From Acidobacteriaceae bacterium (GTDB lineage Bacteria > Acidobacteriota > Terriglobia > Terriglobales > Acidobacteriaceae): a stretch of DNA of 10,807 nt. Under the pieces are notes generated by a model, which worked only from the letters and a program-made list of their open reading frames with translations, was not told where the DNA came from and searched no databases. The DNA lies in contig PMTP01000095.1 in assembly GCA_003167305.1 (NCBI GenBank), positions 8,000 to 18,806 on the forward strand, read 5' to 3'. Shown piece by piece: positions 1 through 9,255 of this stretch. How positions within the stretch are numbered: the first letter of the stretch is position 1; each line of letters opens with the position of its first letter. The position numbers and the translations under genes are program-made.

Positions 1-2
1 TG

Positions 3-86
3 AAGCCTGCGCTGCCGGCCGGCGAGTTGGTGCGGGTGCGCGTGGAAGAGACAGAGAACAACTTTTTTGAGTGCGAGGGCGAGTGA
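3..86 (+). CDS. C-terminal end of an upstream gene (5' end outside the window)
   Basis: An open frame enters the window and ends at TGA 84-86, giving 27 residues that end in NNFFECEGE. The piece is rich in alternating hydrophobic and charged residues ([10 protein letters not shown]), which reads as a beta-strand pair. It faintly resembles the end of a TRAM domain, as found at the C-terminus of MiaB/RimO-type radical SAM methylthiotransferases. That resemblance is weak and I do not name the gene. It lies 37 bases before the chosen folE start on the same strand, so the two may be co-transcribed. Confidence 0.4.
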   Translation, partial: KPALPAGELVRVRVEETENNFFECEGE

Positions 87-123
87 ACGGCGCCCGATTC
101 CCCAGGGCGGAAGGATGAGGACC

Positions 124-756
124 ATGGCACAGCCAATTGCGATGAGCAAGGCGATTCATCGGGCAGCGGAGATCGACGAAGGCATCAGCGGATTCAGCAC
201 CGAGGAGATCATCCGCGAGATTCTGCGCCGCCTGGGCGAAGACCCCAGCCGCGACGGCCTGCAGGCCACGCCGGAGCGCGTCGAGAAGTCGATGGGCTTC
301 CTCACCAAGGGCTACCGCGAGAATCCGGCCGAAATCCTGCGCGGTGCGCTCTTTGACGAGGACTACGACGAGATGGTCATCGTAAAGGACATCGAGATCT
401 TCTCGCTCTGCGAGCATCATATGCTGCCCTTCTTCGGCAAGGTGCATGTGGCCTATGTCCCCAAAGGCAAAGTGATTGGTCTCAGCAAGATACCGCGATT
501 AGTTGAAGTCTTTGCTCGCCGTTTGCAGATTCAAGAGCGGCTCACCCGGCAGATCGCCGACGCCATTCAGGATGCAATCAAGCCGCAGGGCGTCGGAGTG
601 GTGATCGAGGCGCGCCACCTGTGCATGATGATGCGCGGCATCGAGAAGCAGCACTCATCCACAGTGACCTCGGCGATGCTAGGCTGCTTCCGCCAGAAGG
701 AAACTCGCCTGGAGTTCTTATCGCTGGTCCGCCAGCCAGCTAACGGTGGTATATAA
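124..756 (+). CDS. folE: GTP cyclohydrolase I
   Basis: This enzyme converts GTP to 7,8-dihydroneopterin triphosphate, the first step of tetrahydrofolate synthesis (and a source of other pterins) in the cytoplasm. From ATG 124 the product has 210 residues, normal for the family. The zinc and active-site signature CEHHMLPF begins at Cys96, with His98 and His99. The second metal motif, RHLCMMMRG, gives His165 and Cys167, followed by the conserved [12 protein letters not shown] segment. All ligands expected of the zinc-type FolE (as opposed to the cambialistic FolE2) are present. The start at 124 has AAGG at 111-114 with 9-base spacing. ATG 115 and TTG 67 are also in frame, but TTG 67 would overlap the preceding gene, and ATG 115 has only a GGGCGG four bases away. 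A repeat-containing spacer follows before truB. Confidence 0.97.
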   Translation: MAQPIAMSKAIHRAAEIDEGISGFSTEEIIREILRRLGEDPSRDGLQATPERVEKSMGFLTKGYRENPAEILRGALFDEDYDEMVIVKDIEIFSLCEHHMLPFFGKVHVAYVPKGKVIGLSKIPRLVEVFARRLQIQERLTRQIADAIQDAIKPQGVGVVIEARHLCMMMRGIEKQHSSTVTSAMLGCFRQKETRLEFLSLVRQPANGGI

Positions 757-780
757 GCTCCGTGTGGTGGTGTGTAAGTT

Positions 781-832
781 GGGTGCCCCATCCTTTCGCG
801 TTCTTGGCGAACGGTGGGAGACCACGAACCTC
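781..832 (+). repeat. Interspersed palindromic repeat, copy 1 (folE-truB spacer)
   Basis: The element starts with GGGTGCCCCA (781-790) and ends with ACCACGAACCTC (821-832). Between them is a hairpin CGTTC-ttggc-GAACG (799-813), and outside it CCCA and TGGG can pair. The same head (one mismatch) and the identical 12-base tail recur at 10487-10532 around a different hairpin. Two copies about 9.7 kb apart, both intergenic, mark this as an interspersed REP-like element rather than a gene-specific regulator. It fills most of the 104-base folE-truB gap, so it may also affect readthrough or mRNA stability there; that is inference. Confidence 0.6.
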
Positions 833-860
833 AACTGGCCTGGTCAGATAAAGTGAAGTA

Positions 861-1751
861 GTGAACGGGCTTCTCGTCATCGACAAACCGGCCGGCATGA
901 CCAGCCACGATGTGGTCTATCGCCTGCGCAAGATCACCGGCGAGCGATCCATCGGCCATCTGGGCACGCTGGACCCCATGGCCACCGGCGTTTTGCCCAT
1001 GCTGCTGGGCAAGTTCACCCGCCTGGCGCAGTACTTCTCCTCGGCGGAAAAATCCTACATCGGAACGATCCGCTTCGGCTTCGCCACCGACACCTACGAC
1101 GCCGAGGGCGAGCCTGCCGGGCCCGACCGCTCCGCGGTTTTGGACCCTCCGTTGTCGTTGGAGAGGATACAGGCTGCAGCCGCCCGCTTTCACGGCGAGA
1201 TGGAGCAGATGCCGCCGTCGTTTTCCGCCAAGAAAATTGCCGGCAAGCCCGCCTACAAGCTGGCCCGCGAGGGCAAGCCGGTGGAGCTGAAGGTCGCCAC
1301 GGTCTATATTGCCTCGTTTGAAATCACCGCGCTGGACGGGGCCGAAGCCAGCTTCACAATGAGCATCAGCGCCGGGGGTTATGTGCGCTCGGTGGCTCAC
1401 GAGCTGGGCCAGGATTTGGGCTGTGGTGCGCACCTGAGCAGCCTGCGCCGCACCCAGGCCGGAGTCTTCACGCTGGACGGCGCGCATACGCTGGAAGAAT
1501 TAGCCCCACTCACTGGCAACGTCGAAGCGCTGGAGGCACTCTGCCTCCATCCGCGCAACCTGCTGCCGGAGATGCCCTCCGTCACCGGCGACGAGCTGGC
1601 CCTCGGACGGCTGCGCAACGGCGCGCAGGCCAACCTGCCGGAGTTTTCCTCGGCGTCGCTGGTCAAAGTCTTTGCCGGCCAGCGCGAGCTGGTGGGAATC
1701 GCCAAACGCGTAGCCGGAACGCTCTTTCAGCCGGTCGTAGTGATGGGTTGA
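861..1751 (+). CDS. truB: tRNA pseudouridine(55) synthase TruB
   Basis: TruB isomerises U55 in the T-psi-C loop of most elongator tRNAs and acts as a tRNA chaperone. The 296-residue product begins MNGLLVIDKPAGMTSHDVV, the classic family N-terminus, which fixes the GTG start at 861 even though the Shine-Dalgarno sequence is poor. The catalytic aspartate is Asp38 in the motif GHLGTLDPMATGVLP. Further family blocks follow: the SAKK..GKPAYKLAREG region and GGYVRSVAHELG, which contact the base and stabilise the fold. Residues from about 230 onward form a C-terminal extension with a short RNA-binding, PUA-like character. Its stop lies seven bases from the stop of the convergent serine hydrolase, leaving no room for a separate terminator. 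In many bacteria truB sits next to rbfA or ribF; neither is visible here. Confidence 0.97.
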   Translation: MNGLLVIDKPAGMTSHDVVYRLRKITGERSIGHLGTLDPMATGVLPMLLGKFTRLAQYFSSAEKSYIGTIRFGFATDTYDAEGEPAGPDRSAVLDPPLSLERIQAAAARFHGEMEQMPPSFSAKKIAGKPAYKLAREGKPVELKVATVYIASFEITALDGAEASFTMSISAGGYVRSVAHELGQDLGCGAHLSSLRRTQAGVFTLDGAHTLEELAPLTGNVEALEALCLHPRNLLPEMPSVTGDELALGRLRNGAQANLPEFSSASLVKVFAGQRELVGIAKRVAGTLFQPVVVMG

Positions 1752-1758
1752 AGGCTGC

Positions 1759-3174
1759 CTAATTTCCCGCCTTGGATTGGTTGACGCGGACCGCCGGAAA
1801 CTCCCTGCCGCCCATTTTTATCAGGATCTGGTTCACGCCGCCCTTTTCGTCAACGATGAATCGGACCTCGGGGATCGTGTCGTTGAAGTAGAATTCCGTC
1901 TCCGATGTAGCAATCATGCCGAACGGCGTCGGCTGCCCGGTGCTTAACATATACAGCTTGCCGTTGCGCAGGGTGATCTTGATTGCCATCGGACCTAGCT
2001 GGTAATCGCCCACATAGCGAGCCAATACATTTTCGGCCGGATGTACAATCGCGCGCTCCACGGGAACCGCGTACGTCGCTCCGAACAGGATCGCGGTCAC
2101 GTCCTGCGCCACGGCGTCCGTGTTCAGTGTTTCGAAGTTGCCGAGCACGATCACCGTTGCGTCGTCATCCGGATAGCGCTCGAATTTGGAAACGAAGCCG
2201 CCGATCCATCCTCCATGGCCCACATATTTGTGCCCGAACTTATCCCCAATCATCCATCCGTAGCCGTACTCCGCCTCAAGCGGGAAGGGCGGCGGTGCGC
2301 TCCAATGGCCGTAGGCGGTCCAGGCCTTGGCCTTGATGGCGGCTGAGAACAGCTTGTCCGACTTGAGGGCGCGGTCGAACTTGTAGAGGTCGTCCACGGT
2401 GGAGCGTAAGGCCCCAGCGGCGCCTGCTCCCGCTGCGTCTTCCTGGCCGGCGTTGATGATCGTCTCGCCGTCGAATTTATAGCCATTGGCGCGGTGAGGA
2501 ACCAGCGGCGTCGCGTGGTCGAAGGCTGTGTTCGTCATGCCCGCCGGCCCAAGGATATTTTTCTGAAGATAATCCTCGTAGGATTGTTCGCTGACCTTTT
2601 CAATCACCCTGCCCAGCAGGATGTATCCGGAGTTGCTATAGCGCAATACCTCGCCGGGCTGGCTTACCAGCGGCTTATCGGCGTATTCCTTGAGGGCATT
2701 CTCCACATGCAGTGGGTTGTCCAGCTCGCCGTAGGCTTTGGCGTTGGTAAACTCCGGCATGCCGGATTTATGGCAAAGCAACTGATGGATGGTGATGGCA
2801 TTCCAGGCCTGCGGAAAGTCGGGAATGTACTTGACCACCGGATCACCGACTTTGAGCAGACCCCGCTCTTCCAGTTGCAGAATGCTGAGCGCGGTAAACG
2901 ATTTGGTGATGGATCCAATGCGGAAGACGGTCTCCGGGGTGTTGGGCGCACTCAGCTCGAAGTTTGCCATGCCGTAGCCCTTGCGCAGGAGAATCTTGTC
3001 ATCCTTGGCGATCAGCACAGCTCCGGAAAAGCGGCCCTGTTTTGCCCAGGTGCTCAAATAAGCATCGGCCTTAGCGGCCACATCCTGGCCTGCCGCCAAA
3101 CCAGTCACACACAGCATCAAAGCGGCGCTTGCAAGCAAAAGTCGTCCTATACGCATCATGGTCTTGCCCCACAT
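1759..3174 (-). CDS. Secreted serine hydrolase, beta-lactamase/penicillin-binding-protein fold (class C-like)
   Basis: The product has 471 residues. It begins with an export signal (MRIGRLLLASAALMLCVTGLAAG, positive start, hydrophobic core, small residues near the cut), so it acts in the periplasm or outside. The class C beta-lactamase/DD-peptidase active site is complete: SITK (Ser88, Lys91), YSN (Tyr179, Asn181) and HGG (320-322) in place of KTG. QLLCHKSGMP is the usual conserved block after the nucleophile. A C-terminal beta-rich region (about 385-465, beginning RYVGDYQL) resembles the DUF3471/lipocalin-like appendage of many such esterases. Families with this layout include esterases, D-aminopeptidases and peptidoglycan-related hydrolases; the substrate cannot be told from sequence. 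An alternative start at ATG 3159 (MMRIG) has GGGG seven bases upstream and gives a tidier signal peptide. It lies 63 bases downstream of tesA on the same strand and could share its transcript. Confidence 0.9.
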   Translation of the reverse strand: MWGKTMMRIGRLLLASAALMLCVTGLAAGQDVAAKADAYLSTWAKQGRFSGAVLIAKDDKILLRKGYGMANFELSAPNTPETVFRIGSITKSFTALSILQLEERGLLKVGDPVVKYIPDFPQAWNAITIHQLLCHKSGMPEFTNAKAYGELDNPLHVENALKEYADKPLVSQPGEVLRYSNSGYILLGRVIEKVSEQSYEDYLQKNILGPAGMTNTAFDHATPLVPHRANGYKFDGETIINAGQEDAAGAGAAGALRSTVDDLYKFDRALKSDKLFSAAIKAKAWTAYGHWSAPPPFPLEAEYGYGWMIGDKFGHKYVGHGGWIGGFVSKFERYPDDDATVIVLGNFETLNTDAVAQDVTAILFGATYAVPVERAIVHPAENVLARYVGDYQLGPMAIKITLRNGKLYMLSTGQPTPFGMIATSETEFYFNDTIPEVRFIVDEKGGVNQILIKMGGREFPAVRVNQSKAGN

Positions 3175-3237
3175 TCTTGAAGTGGTAGAGGATACGGAGA
3201 GGCCAGCCGTTTGGTTCCTATTAGTTTGCCGGAATGG

Positions 3238-3870
3238 TCATTTTGTTGTTTTCTTCAACAAGGGGGTGAGAACCGGCAGCAGCGTCCGCGCGATGATCTC
3301 GGACCCTTTGGCGGTGGGATGGATGCCGTCGGGCTGAATCGTGCCGGGGACGTTGATCAGGTCCTTGTAGAGCATGGGCACGAAGGCGACGTGGTGTTTC
3401 GCCGTCAGGTCGCGGAAGAGCTGCTCGAAGGCTTGAATGTACTCCCGGCCGTAATTCGGCGGCAGAGTGATTCCGGCCAGCACAACATTGAGGTGGGCGT
3501 TTTCGAGCGCTGTCAACACGGCGTCGAGGTTGCGGCGGGTCTGCTCCAGGGGAAGTCCGCGCAGGCCGTCGTTGCCGCCGAATTCGACGATGACCACCGC
3601 GGGATGCAGCTCCAGAATGGCACGCAAACCGGCGACGGCGTCCTTGGTGGTGGCGCCGCTGGTTCCCTGGTTGTTCACCTGGAAGTGGTAGCCGCGCGCG
3701 TCCAGGTCGCGTTGCAGCGCGTCGGGAAAGGATTGGCCTGCGTCGAGGCCGTGGCCGGCGGTGATGCTGTCGCCGTAGCAGACAAGGAGCGGCCGGCTGG
3801 CGGCCCAAAGCGGGCCACCGGCCAGAAGAATCAATCCCAGCGAAACAAACAGAGAGCGGCGAACGTACAC
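3238..3870 (-). CDS. tesA: Arylesterase / SGNH-type (GDSL) thioesterase, TesA family
   Basis: This is a 210-residue secreted hydrolase of esters, thioesters and possibly lysophospholipids. A signal peptide (about 1-24, ending GGPLWA before ASRPLL) sends it to the periplasm. All four SGNH blocks are visible: GDSITAGH with nucleophile Ser35, NQGTSG around residues 67-72 (oxyanion Gly), GGND with Asn100, and DGIHP with the catalytic pair Asp181 and His184. The length matches E. coli TesA (about 208 residues). The start is GTG 3870; no ATG lies in frame and the ribosome-binding site is weak. It is transcribed away from the YbbA/YbbP-type ABC genes across a 200-base spacer, as in E. coli. That context supports naming it TesA rather than an unrelated GDSL lipase. 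Confidence 0.93.
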   Translation of the reverse strand: MYVRRSLFVSLGLILLAGGPLWAASRPLLVCYGDSITAGHGLDAGQSFPDALQRDLDARGYHFQVNNQGTSGATTKDAVAGLRAILELHPAVVIVEFGGNDGLRGLPLEQTRRNLDAVLTALENAHLNVVLAGITLPPNYGREYIQAFEQLFRDLTAKHHVAFVPMLYKDLINVPGTIQPDGIHPTAKGSEIIARTLLPVLTPLLKKTTK

Positions 3871-3890
3871 ATGGATAGTGTAGCGAAAAA

Positions 3891-3918
3891 CAGGGAACAG
3901 GGATCAGGGGTCAGGGTG
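3891..3918. repeat. Tandem heptamer repeat (CAGGGNN x4)
   Basis: Four heptamers stand head to tail: CAGGGAA, CAGGGAT, CAGGGGT and CAGGGTG. They begin 21 bases upstream of the tesA start codon, in the tesA/ybbA divergent spacer. The 11-mer AGGGGTCAGGG at 3906-3916 recurs at 4051-4061, just before ybbA, where it supplies part of the ribosome-binding site. A seven-base period outside coding sequence suggests replication slippage or a recruited repeat family. Its location inside a promoter region makes length variation potentially regulatory (inference). Confidence 0.7.
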
Positions 3919-3979
3919 ATTGAGTTGCTTAGAATCTGCGCAGCTTGACTGGCCGCGAAATAGCACGATCCGGAGGGAG

Positions 3980-4035
3980 GCGGGGGTTTCAACCCCCGCA
4001 CAATGCCGACAGAATCAATGTGGGGCTTTAGCCCC
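3980..4035. repeat. Two adjacent perfect palindromes, REP-like pair
   Basis: The first is GCGGGGGTT-tc-AACCCCCGC (3980-3999), a perfect nine-base inverted repeat. The second is GGGGCT-tt-AGCCCC (4022-4035), a perfect six-base one. The 22-base spacer contains CAATG twice. Two GC-rich hairpins in tandem within an intergenic spacer are typical of REP/BIME-like elements mobilised by RAYT (Y1-type) transposases. No such transposase is present in the window. A terminator role is unlikely, because no U-tract follows and the flanking genes diverge from this point. Confidence 0.7.
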
Positions 4036-4057
4036 GGAGAGAATCACATTAGGGGTC

Positions 4058-4064
4058 AGGGAGG
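4058..4064 (+). promoter_or_regulatory. Ribosome-binding site deciding the TTG start of ybbA
   Basis: AGGGAGG lies six bases before TTG 4071. This strong site is what makes the unusual TTG the best start; no ATG precedes the Walker A region in a suitable place. It overlaps the second copy of the AGGGGTCAGGG repeat (4051-4061). Confidence 0.65.
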
Positions 4065-4070
4065 CCGGGA

Positions 4071-4794
<724 letters not shown>

Positions 4795-4802
<8 letters not shown>

Positions 4803-7356
4803 GCGCGCATTGAGTTGGAAGCGGGCCGGGGCCATCGGCTGGCGTGATCTGCGCTCCGCTCCGGGCAAGTTCGGCTTTGTCGTGCTCTCGGTAGCCGTGG
4901 GAGTGGCGGCGCTGGTGGGCGTGCGCGGCTTCAGCGACAGCTTTCGACGGACTCTGGGCACGGAGGCTCGCTCGCTGATGGCCGGCGATCTGAGCGCGCG
5001 CATCTTTCATGAGCCGACGGCCGAGGAAAGCGGCAAAATTGCGGCGATTGCCAGGCAGGGCGGACTGCGCACAACTTGGGTGACGGAAACGGTTTCGATG
5101 GCTTCAGCGCCGCCTGACCCGGTTCCATTGCTGGTTTCGCTCAAAGCCGTGGACCCAGCCGAATACCCGTACTACGGCGCGGCCGAACTGGAGCCAGCGA
5201 TGAGCCTGCCGCAGGCTTTGGACGGCGACTCGGCGGTGGTGGCCGAGGAGTTTCTCATCCGGCTGAATGCGCGGGTGGGGCAGACGTTGCGGCTGGGCGG
5301 TAGGGATTTCAGAATTGCCGCAGTGCTGCGCCAGGAGCCGGACCGCCTCAATGCGGCGGCGGCGATCGGGCCGAGGGTGATGATCTCGCAGGCGGCGTTG
5401 CAGCGCACCGGCCTGATCGTTACCGGCAGCCGGGCCACCCAGCGGCTGCTGATGAAGCTGCCGCCGCAAGCCGATCCCGTCGCTCTGCGCAAGCAGGTGG
5501 AGGCGGCGCTGCCCGACGCGCAGGTGATGGACTACCGCGAGGGCAATCCGGGGCTGAGCCAGGGGCTGGACAACGCCACCGCGATTCTCAGCCTGATCTG
5601 CCTCGTGGCGATGGTGCTGGGAGCGATTGGCGTGGCCATGGCCATGCACGCCCACCTCGAACAGCGCATGGACATGCTGGCCATTTTGAAGGCCGTGGGC
5701 GCAAGTTCCGGCGATCTGCTGCGCATCTTCTTGTTGCAAACATTAGGTCTGGGCTTGGCCGGAGGTCTCGTCGGAGTGGCCGCCGGCGTGGGCGTGATGG
5801 CCGCGCTGCCGACTGTCTTCGGCCATCTGCTGCCGGTTCAGGCGCAGCTCGAATTTCCCTGGCGCTCGGTCGCGGCGGGGCTGGGAACGGGCCTGCTGAC
5901 CACGTTGCTCTTCTGCCTGCCTCCGTTGTTGGACGTACGCGCGATCCGCCCTGTACTGGTGCTGCGCAGGCTCGTCGAGCAGGGGCCGGAGGGCTTCGTC
6001 GCCTGGCTGGCGAGCTGGTGGGCGCGCCGCCTGCAACTCGGCCTTGCAGCTTTGGTCGTCGCCGCGCTGGGCGGAATCGCCTGGGCGCTCTCGGATTCGG
6101 CCAAAGTGGGTGGCTGGTTCGCTCTTCTTTTCTCGATTGCCTTAGTCGTTCTGTTGATCATGGCCGCCATAACGCTATGGGTTCTGCGCTTTCTGCTCAA
6201 CCGCGTGCGCCTGCGCCTGCCTTCGTTCCTGCGCCACGGGCTGGCAAATCTCTATCGTCCCGGCAACCAGTCGGCCGCGGTCATGGCTGCGCTGGGCACC
6301 GGCGTCATGCTCATTCTGACGGTTTATCTGATGCAGGCGTCGCTCTTGCGCGATCTGCGCGAGACCGCCTCGCCCAAGCTGCCCAATGTCTTTCTGATCG
6401 ACGTGACGACCGATGAGGTTGCCGGCATCAAGGACTTCTTTGCGCGTCAGTCCGGAGTGAGCCAGGCCTTGGAGTTGATGCCGGTGGTGACCGGGCGTTT
6501 TGTCTCTCTCAACGGCAAGCCGCTGGACCAACTGAAGGAGCAGCATTTTCCCCGGCGAATGCTGGAGAATGCCCAGATGACCTGGGCCGACGCGCCTCCA
6601 TCGGGCGATAAAGTGACGCAGGGCAAGTGGTGGACCGCGGCGGACGCATCCGAGTTGGCCATCGGCGAAGGCGTAGCCCAGCGGCTGCATCTGGGCCTGG
6701 GCTCGGCGGTCGAACTGGAAGTGGGCGGTGTTACGCGCGCGCTGAAGGTGGCCGCCATCTACCGCGCCGACGGAAATCATCTGGGCGGGCGCATCGAGTT
6801 TGTGATGCCTTCCGGCCTGCTCCAGAACCAGACAGCCACCTGGTACGGCGGCGCGCACGTCGATCCCCGTCAGGTGGCGGCGATGGAGCGGGCGCTCTTC
6901 GCGGCTTATCCCACGGTCACGGTGATCAATCTGGCCGACGTGCTGGGGCGCATTGAGAGCGTCGTCGATCAGGTCACCTTTGTCGTGCGCTTCCTGGCCG
7001 GCTTCTCCATCTTCGCCGGGCTGATGATCCTTGCCTCCAGTATCGCCAGCACGCGCTTCCGCCGGATGCGCGAGGCGGTCGTGCTGAAGACGCTCGGTGC
7101 CACGCGGATGCGGATCGTCCGCACCTTCAGCGTCGAGTTCAGCGTCCTCGGCCTGCTGGCCGGCTCGGTCGGCGTCCTCTTCGCCAATCTGCTCACGCGG
7201 GTACTGCTGCGCAAACTGGAAGTCGGCTTCCATATCGAATGGCGCGCCACCATGATTGCGCTCATCGGCACGGCGCTTCTGGCCACGGCCACCGGCTGGA
7301 TCGCCAGCTACCGCATCCTTGGCCTGCGCCCGCTGGAAGTGCTGCGCGAGGAATAG
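4795..7356 (+). CDS. ybbP: ABC transporter permease, FtsX fold, YbbP type (type VII)
   Basis: An 853-residue inner-membrane protein. I see about ten hydrophobic helices: near 25-45, 264-285, 310-337, 362-380, 414-432, 440-466, 492-515, 726-750, 778-800 and 818-836. Two large periplasmic parts lie at about 46-260 and 516-725. The two FtsX-type cores carry matching coupling-helix motifs: MDMLAILKAVGAS (about 292-304) and REAVVLKTLGAT (about 759-770). Each is followed by a helix and a C-terminal LRPLEVL-type or IRPVLVL segment. This duplicated ten-helix layout is that of YbbP (E. coli about 804 residues), not of four-helix LolC/MacB. ATG 4795 overlaps the ATPase stop and has GAGGA five bases upstream; an upstream TTG 4720 in the same frame is inside ybbA and rejected. 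It likely extracts or moves hydrophobic molecules for the secreted TesA-type hydrolase. Confidence 0.92.
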
Positions 7357-7501
7357 AAACGGCCCTTATGAGAAAATAGAAGAGTGGAACCTCTCCGGGG
7401 CTGTGCGCACGCATGCGCCCCAAACCTTTGATTCAACCCCAGCTTCACTTCGCCCGCGCGGCTGTACCCTCGCCGCGCCTTAAATAGGAACAAGAAAAAG
7501 A
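7357..7501 (+). other. 145-base spacer/leader before the ABC-F gene, with one GC-rich inverted repeat
   Basis: GGGGC (7397-7401) and GCCCC (7417-7421) can pair around a 15-base segment that itself contains TGCG/CGCA. No T-run follows, so a rho-independent terminator is poorly supported. AGGAA at 7486-7490 is the likely ribosome-binding site for the ABC-F gene, with a long 11-base spacing. I see no convincing sigma-70 promoter and no leader peptide beyond a trivial three-codon ATG AGA AAA TAG. Confidence 0.3.
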
Positions 7502-9115
7502 ATGATCAGTGTCAGCAATGTGACCATGCGCTACGGCGCCAAGGTGCTCTTCGAGGACGTGAGCGTCGCCTTTATCCCCGGCCGCCGCTACGGCCTCACC
7601 GGCCCCAACGGCTCCGGCAAAACCACCTTCATGAAAATCCTCACCGGCGAGCTCGACGCGCAGAAGGGCAACGTCGTCCGCCCGCGCAAGCTCGGAGTGC
7701 TCCGCCAAGACCAGTTTGCCTTTGACGCCTATCGCGTCATCGACACCGTCATCATGGGCAACAAGCCCCTCTGGGCTGCCCTCGAAGAACGAGATCGGAT
7801 TTATGAGAAGCCTGAGCTTTCTGACGCCGACGGCATGCGCCTCGGCGAGCTCGAAGGCGTCATCGGCGACGAGGACGGCTACACCGCCGAGTCCGACGCC
7901 GCCGTCCTCCTCGACGGCCTCGACATTCCTGAAGCCCTCCACGAGCGCCGCATGGGCGAGGTGCAGGGCGGCCAGAAGATGCGTGTCCTGCTCGCCCAGG
8001 CTCTCTTCGGCAAGCCGCAGGCCTTGCTCCTCGACGAGCCCACCAACTACCTCGATCTCGACTCCGTCCACTGGCTCCAGGACTTCCTCCAGAGCTACGA
8101 CGGCACGCTGATCGCCATCTCCCACGACCGCCACTTCCTCAATAGCGTCACCACCCACACCGCCGACATCGATTACGAAACCATCATCACCTATACAGGC
8201 GGTTACGACGAGATGGTGATGGCCAAGACGCAGATCCGCTCCACCCTCGAATCGCAGAGCGCCCAGCGCGAAAAGAAGATCGCCCAGCTCAACGACTTCA
8301 TCGCCCGCTTCTCCGCCGGAACCCGCTCCTCCCAGGTCACCAGCCGCCGCAAGGAGGTCGAGCGCCTGCAAACAAACGACCTCGCCCGCTCCAACATCGC
8401 CCGCCCCTACATCCGTTTCGACCAGGTGCGCCCCAGCGGCAAGCACGTCCTCGAATTCAAGCACATCACCAAAATCTACGGCGGCCACAAGGTCATTGAC
8501 GCCTTCAGCGCCAACCTCCTGCGCGGCGAACACATCTGCCTGATGGGCCGCAACGGGGCAGGGAAGACCACGCTTCTCAAGAGCCTCCTCGCGAACTATC
8601 CCGGCCTCGCCGACAAGGACTTCGAGTTAGACTCGGGTTCCGTCTTCTGGGGCCACGAGGCGCAGATCGGCTACTTCCCCCAGGACGTAGGCGCAACCCT
8701 AAGTAGTTCGAAAAATGACAACGGCCTTACCGTTTGCGAGTGGCTCCATCGCTGGAAGCCCGACGCCCACGTGGAAGACATCCGAGGCATTTTGGGCCAG
8801 ATGCTCTTCAGCGGCGAAGAGGGCGACAAGCAAACCAAAGCTCTCAGCGGCGGCGAACAGGCCCGCCTCGCCTTCTGCAAGCTCATCCTCACCAAGCCCA
8901 ACATCCTGATCTTTGACGAGCCCACCAACCACCTGGACCTGGAAGCCATCAACGCCCTGAACATAGCCCTCCAGCGCTACGAAGGCACGGTCCTGTTAGT
9001 CACCCACGACCACGATTTAATTGACGAAGTAGCCACCCGCCTCTGGGTCTTCCACGAAGACGGCATCGAAGACTTCCAAGGCCCATACGCTGAGTGGAAA
9101 GGCAAGCATAACTGA
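7502..9115 (+). CDS. ybiT: ABC-F family ATPase, YbiT type (ribosome-associated translation factor)
   Basis: A soluble 537-residue protein with two ATP-binding cassettes and no membrane segment. ABC-F proteins bind the ribosomal E site and act on stalled or difficult translation. Cassette 1 has Walker A GPNGSGKT (34-41), a degenerate signature VQGGQKMRV (from 154) and Walker B LLLDEP (Glu179). Cassette 2 has Walker A GRNGAGKT (349-356), a canonical LSGGEQARLAF (from 448) and Walker B LIFDEP (Glu473). Between them, about 240-310, is the charged helical P-site-tRNA-interaction linker. Length and the weakened first signature fit the YbiT subgroup rather than EttA (EttA-specific arm absent) or Uup (no C-terminal coiled coil). 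It starts at ATG 7502 and appears to be its own unit after ybbP. It is the last core gene before base composition drops. Confidence 0.93.
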   Translation: MISVSNVTMRYGAKVLFEDVSVAFIPGRRYGLTGPNGSGKTTFMKILTGELDAQKGNVVRPRKLGVLRQDQFAFDAYRVIDTVIMGNKPLWAALEERDRIYEKPELSDADGMRLGELEGVIGDEDGYTAESDAAVLLDGLDIPEALHERRMGEVQGGQKMRVLLAQALFGKPQALLLDEPTNYLDLDSVHWLQDFLQSYDGTLIAISHDRHFLNSVTTHTADIDYETIITYTGGYDEMVMAKTQIRSTLESQSAQREKKIAQLNDFIARFSAGTRSSQVTSRRKEVERLQTNDLARSNIARPYIRFDQVRPSGKHVLEFKHITKIYGGHKVIDAFSANLLRGEHICLMGRNGAGKTTLLKSLLANYPGLADKDFELDSGSVFWGHEAQIGYFPQDVGATLSSSKNDNGLTVCEWLHRWKPDAHVEDIRGILGQMLFSGEEGDKQTKALSGGEQARLAFCKLILTKPNILIFDEPTNHLDLEAINALNIALQRYEGTVLLVTHDHDLIDEVATRLWVFHEDGIEDFQGPYAEWKGKHN

Positions 9116-9133
9116 TCCATTGTGTTCGTGGAT

Positions 9134-9139
9134 TATGAT
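9134..9139 (+). promoter_or_regulatory. Possible -10 element (TATGAT) before the accessory gene
   Basis: TATGAT matches the sigma-70 -10 consensus at five of six positions and lies in the 140-base gap after the ABC-F gene. No good TTGACA-like box sits 16-18 bases upstream, so this is weak. If real, transcription would begin near 9146, which rules out the TTG at 9139 as the start and favours the ATGs at 9217-9256. Confidence 0.25.
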
Positions 9140-9255
9140 TGAATGTGACAGCCAAGGGGCGGAATGAGAGACAGCTTGGCCCAACAACGGAGGCATCAGG
9201 AGCTGCATCCCGCACTATGCCAGGACTCCGACCGATGCATGGAGCATACGCAGCA

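Noticed and set aside
831..1487. Long open frame antisense to truB (218 residues) and further frames on the opposite strand of ybbP (6175-7233) and of the ABC-F gene (7445-8533)
   Set aside because: These are long only because GC-rich codons avoid stops on the opposite strand; their translations are low-complexity (Ala/Gly/Arg/His-rich), show no motifs, and lie wholly on genes with clear family signatures.
2494..3180. Open frames on the + strand opposite the serine hydrolase (228 residues) and opposite tesA (3211-3948, 245 residues)
   Set aside because: Both mirror genes with intact catalytic motifs and signal peptides on the - strand; neither translation resembles a protein family.
3980..4035. 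Palindromes as rho-independent terminators or a CRISPR remnant
   Set aside because: There is no U-tract after either stem, both flanking genes are transcribed away from here, and there are only two dissimilar palindromes with no regular spacer-repeat periodicity.
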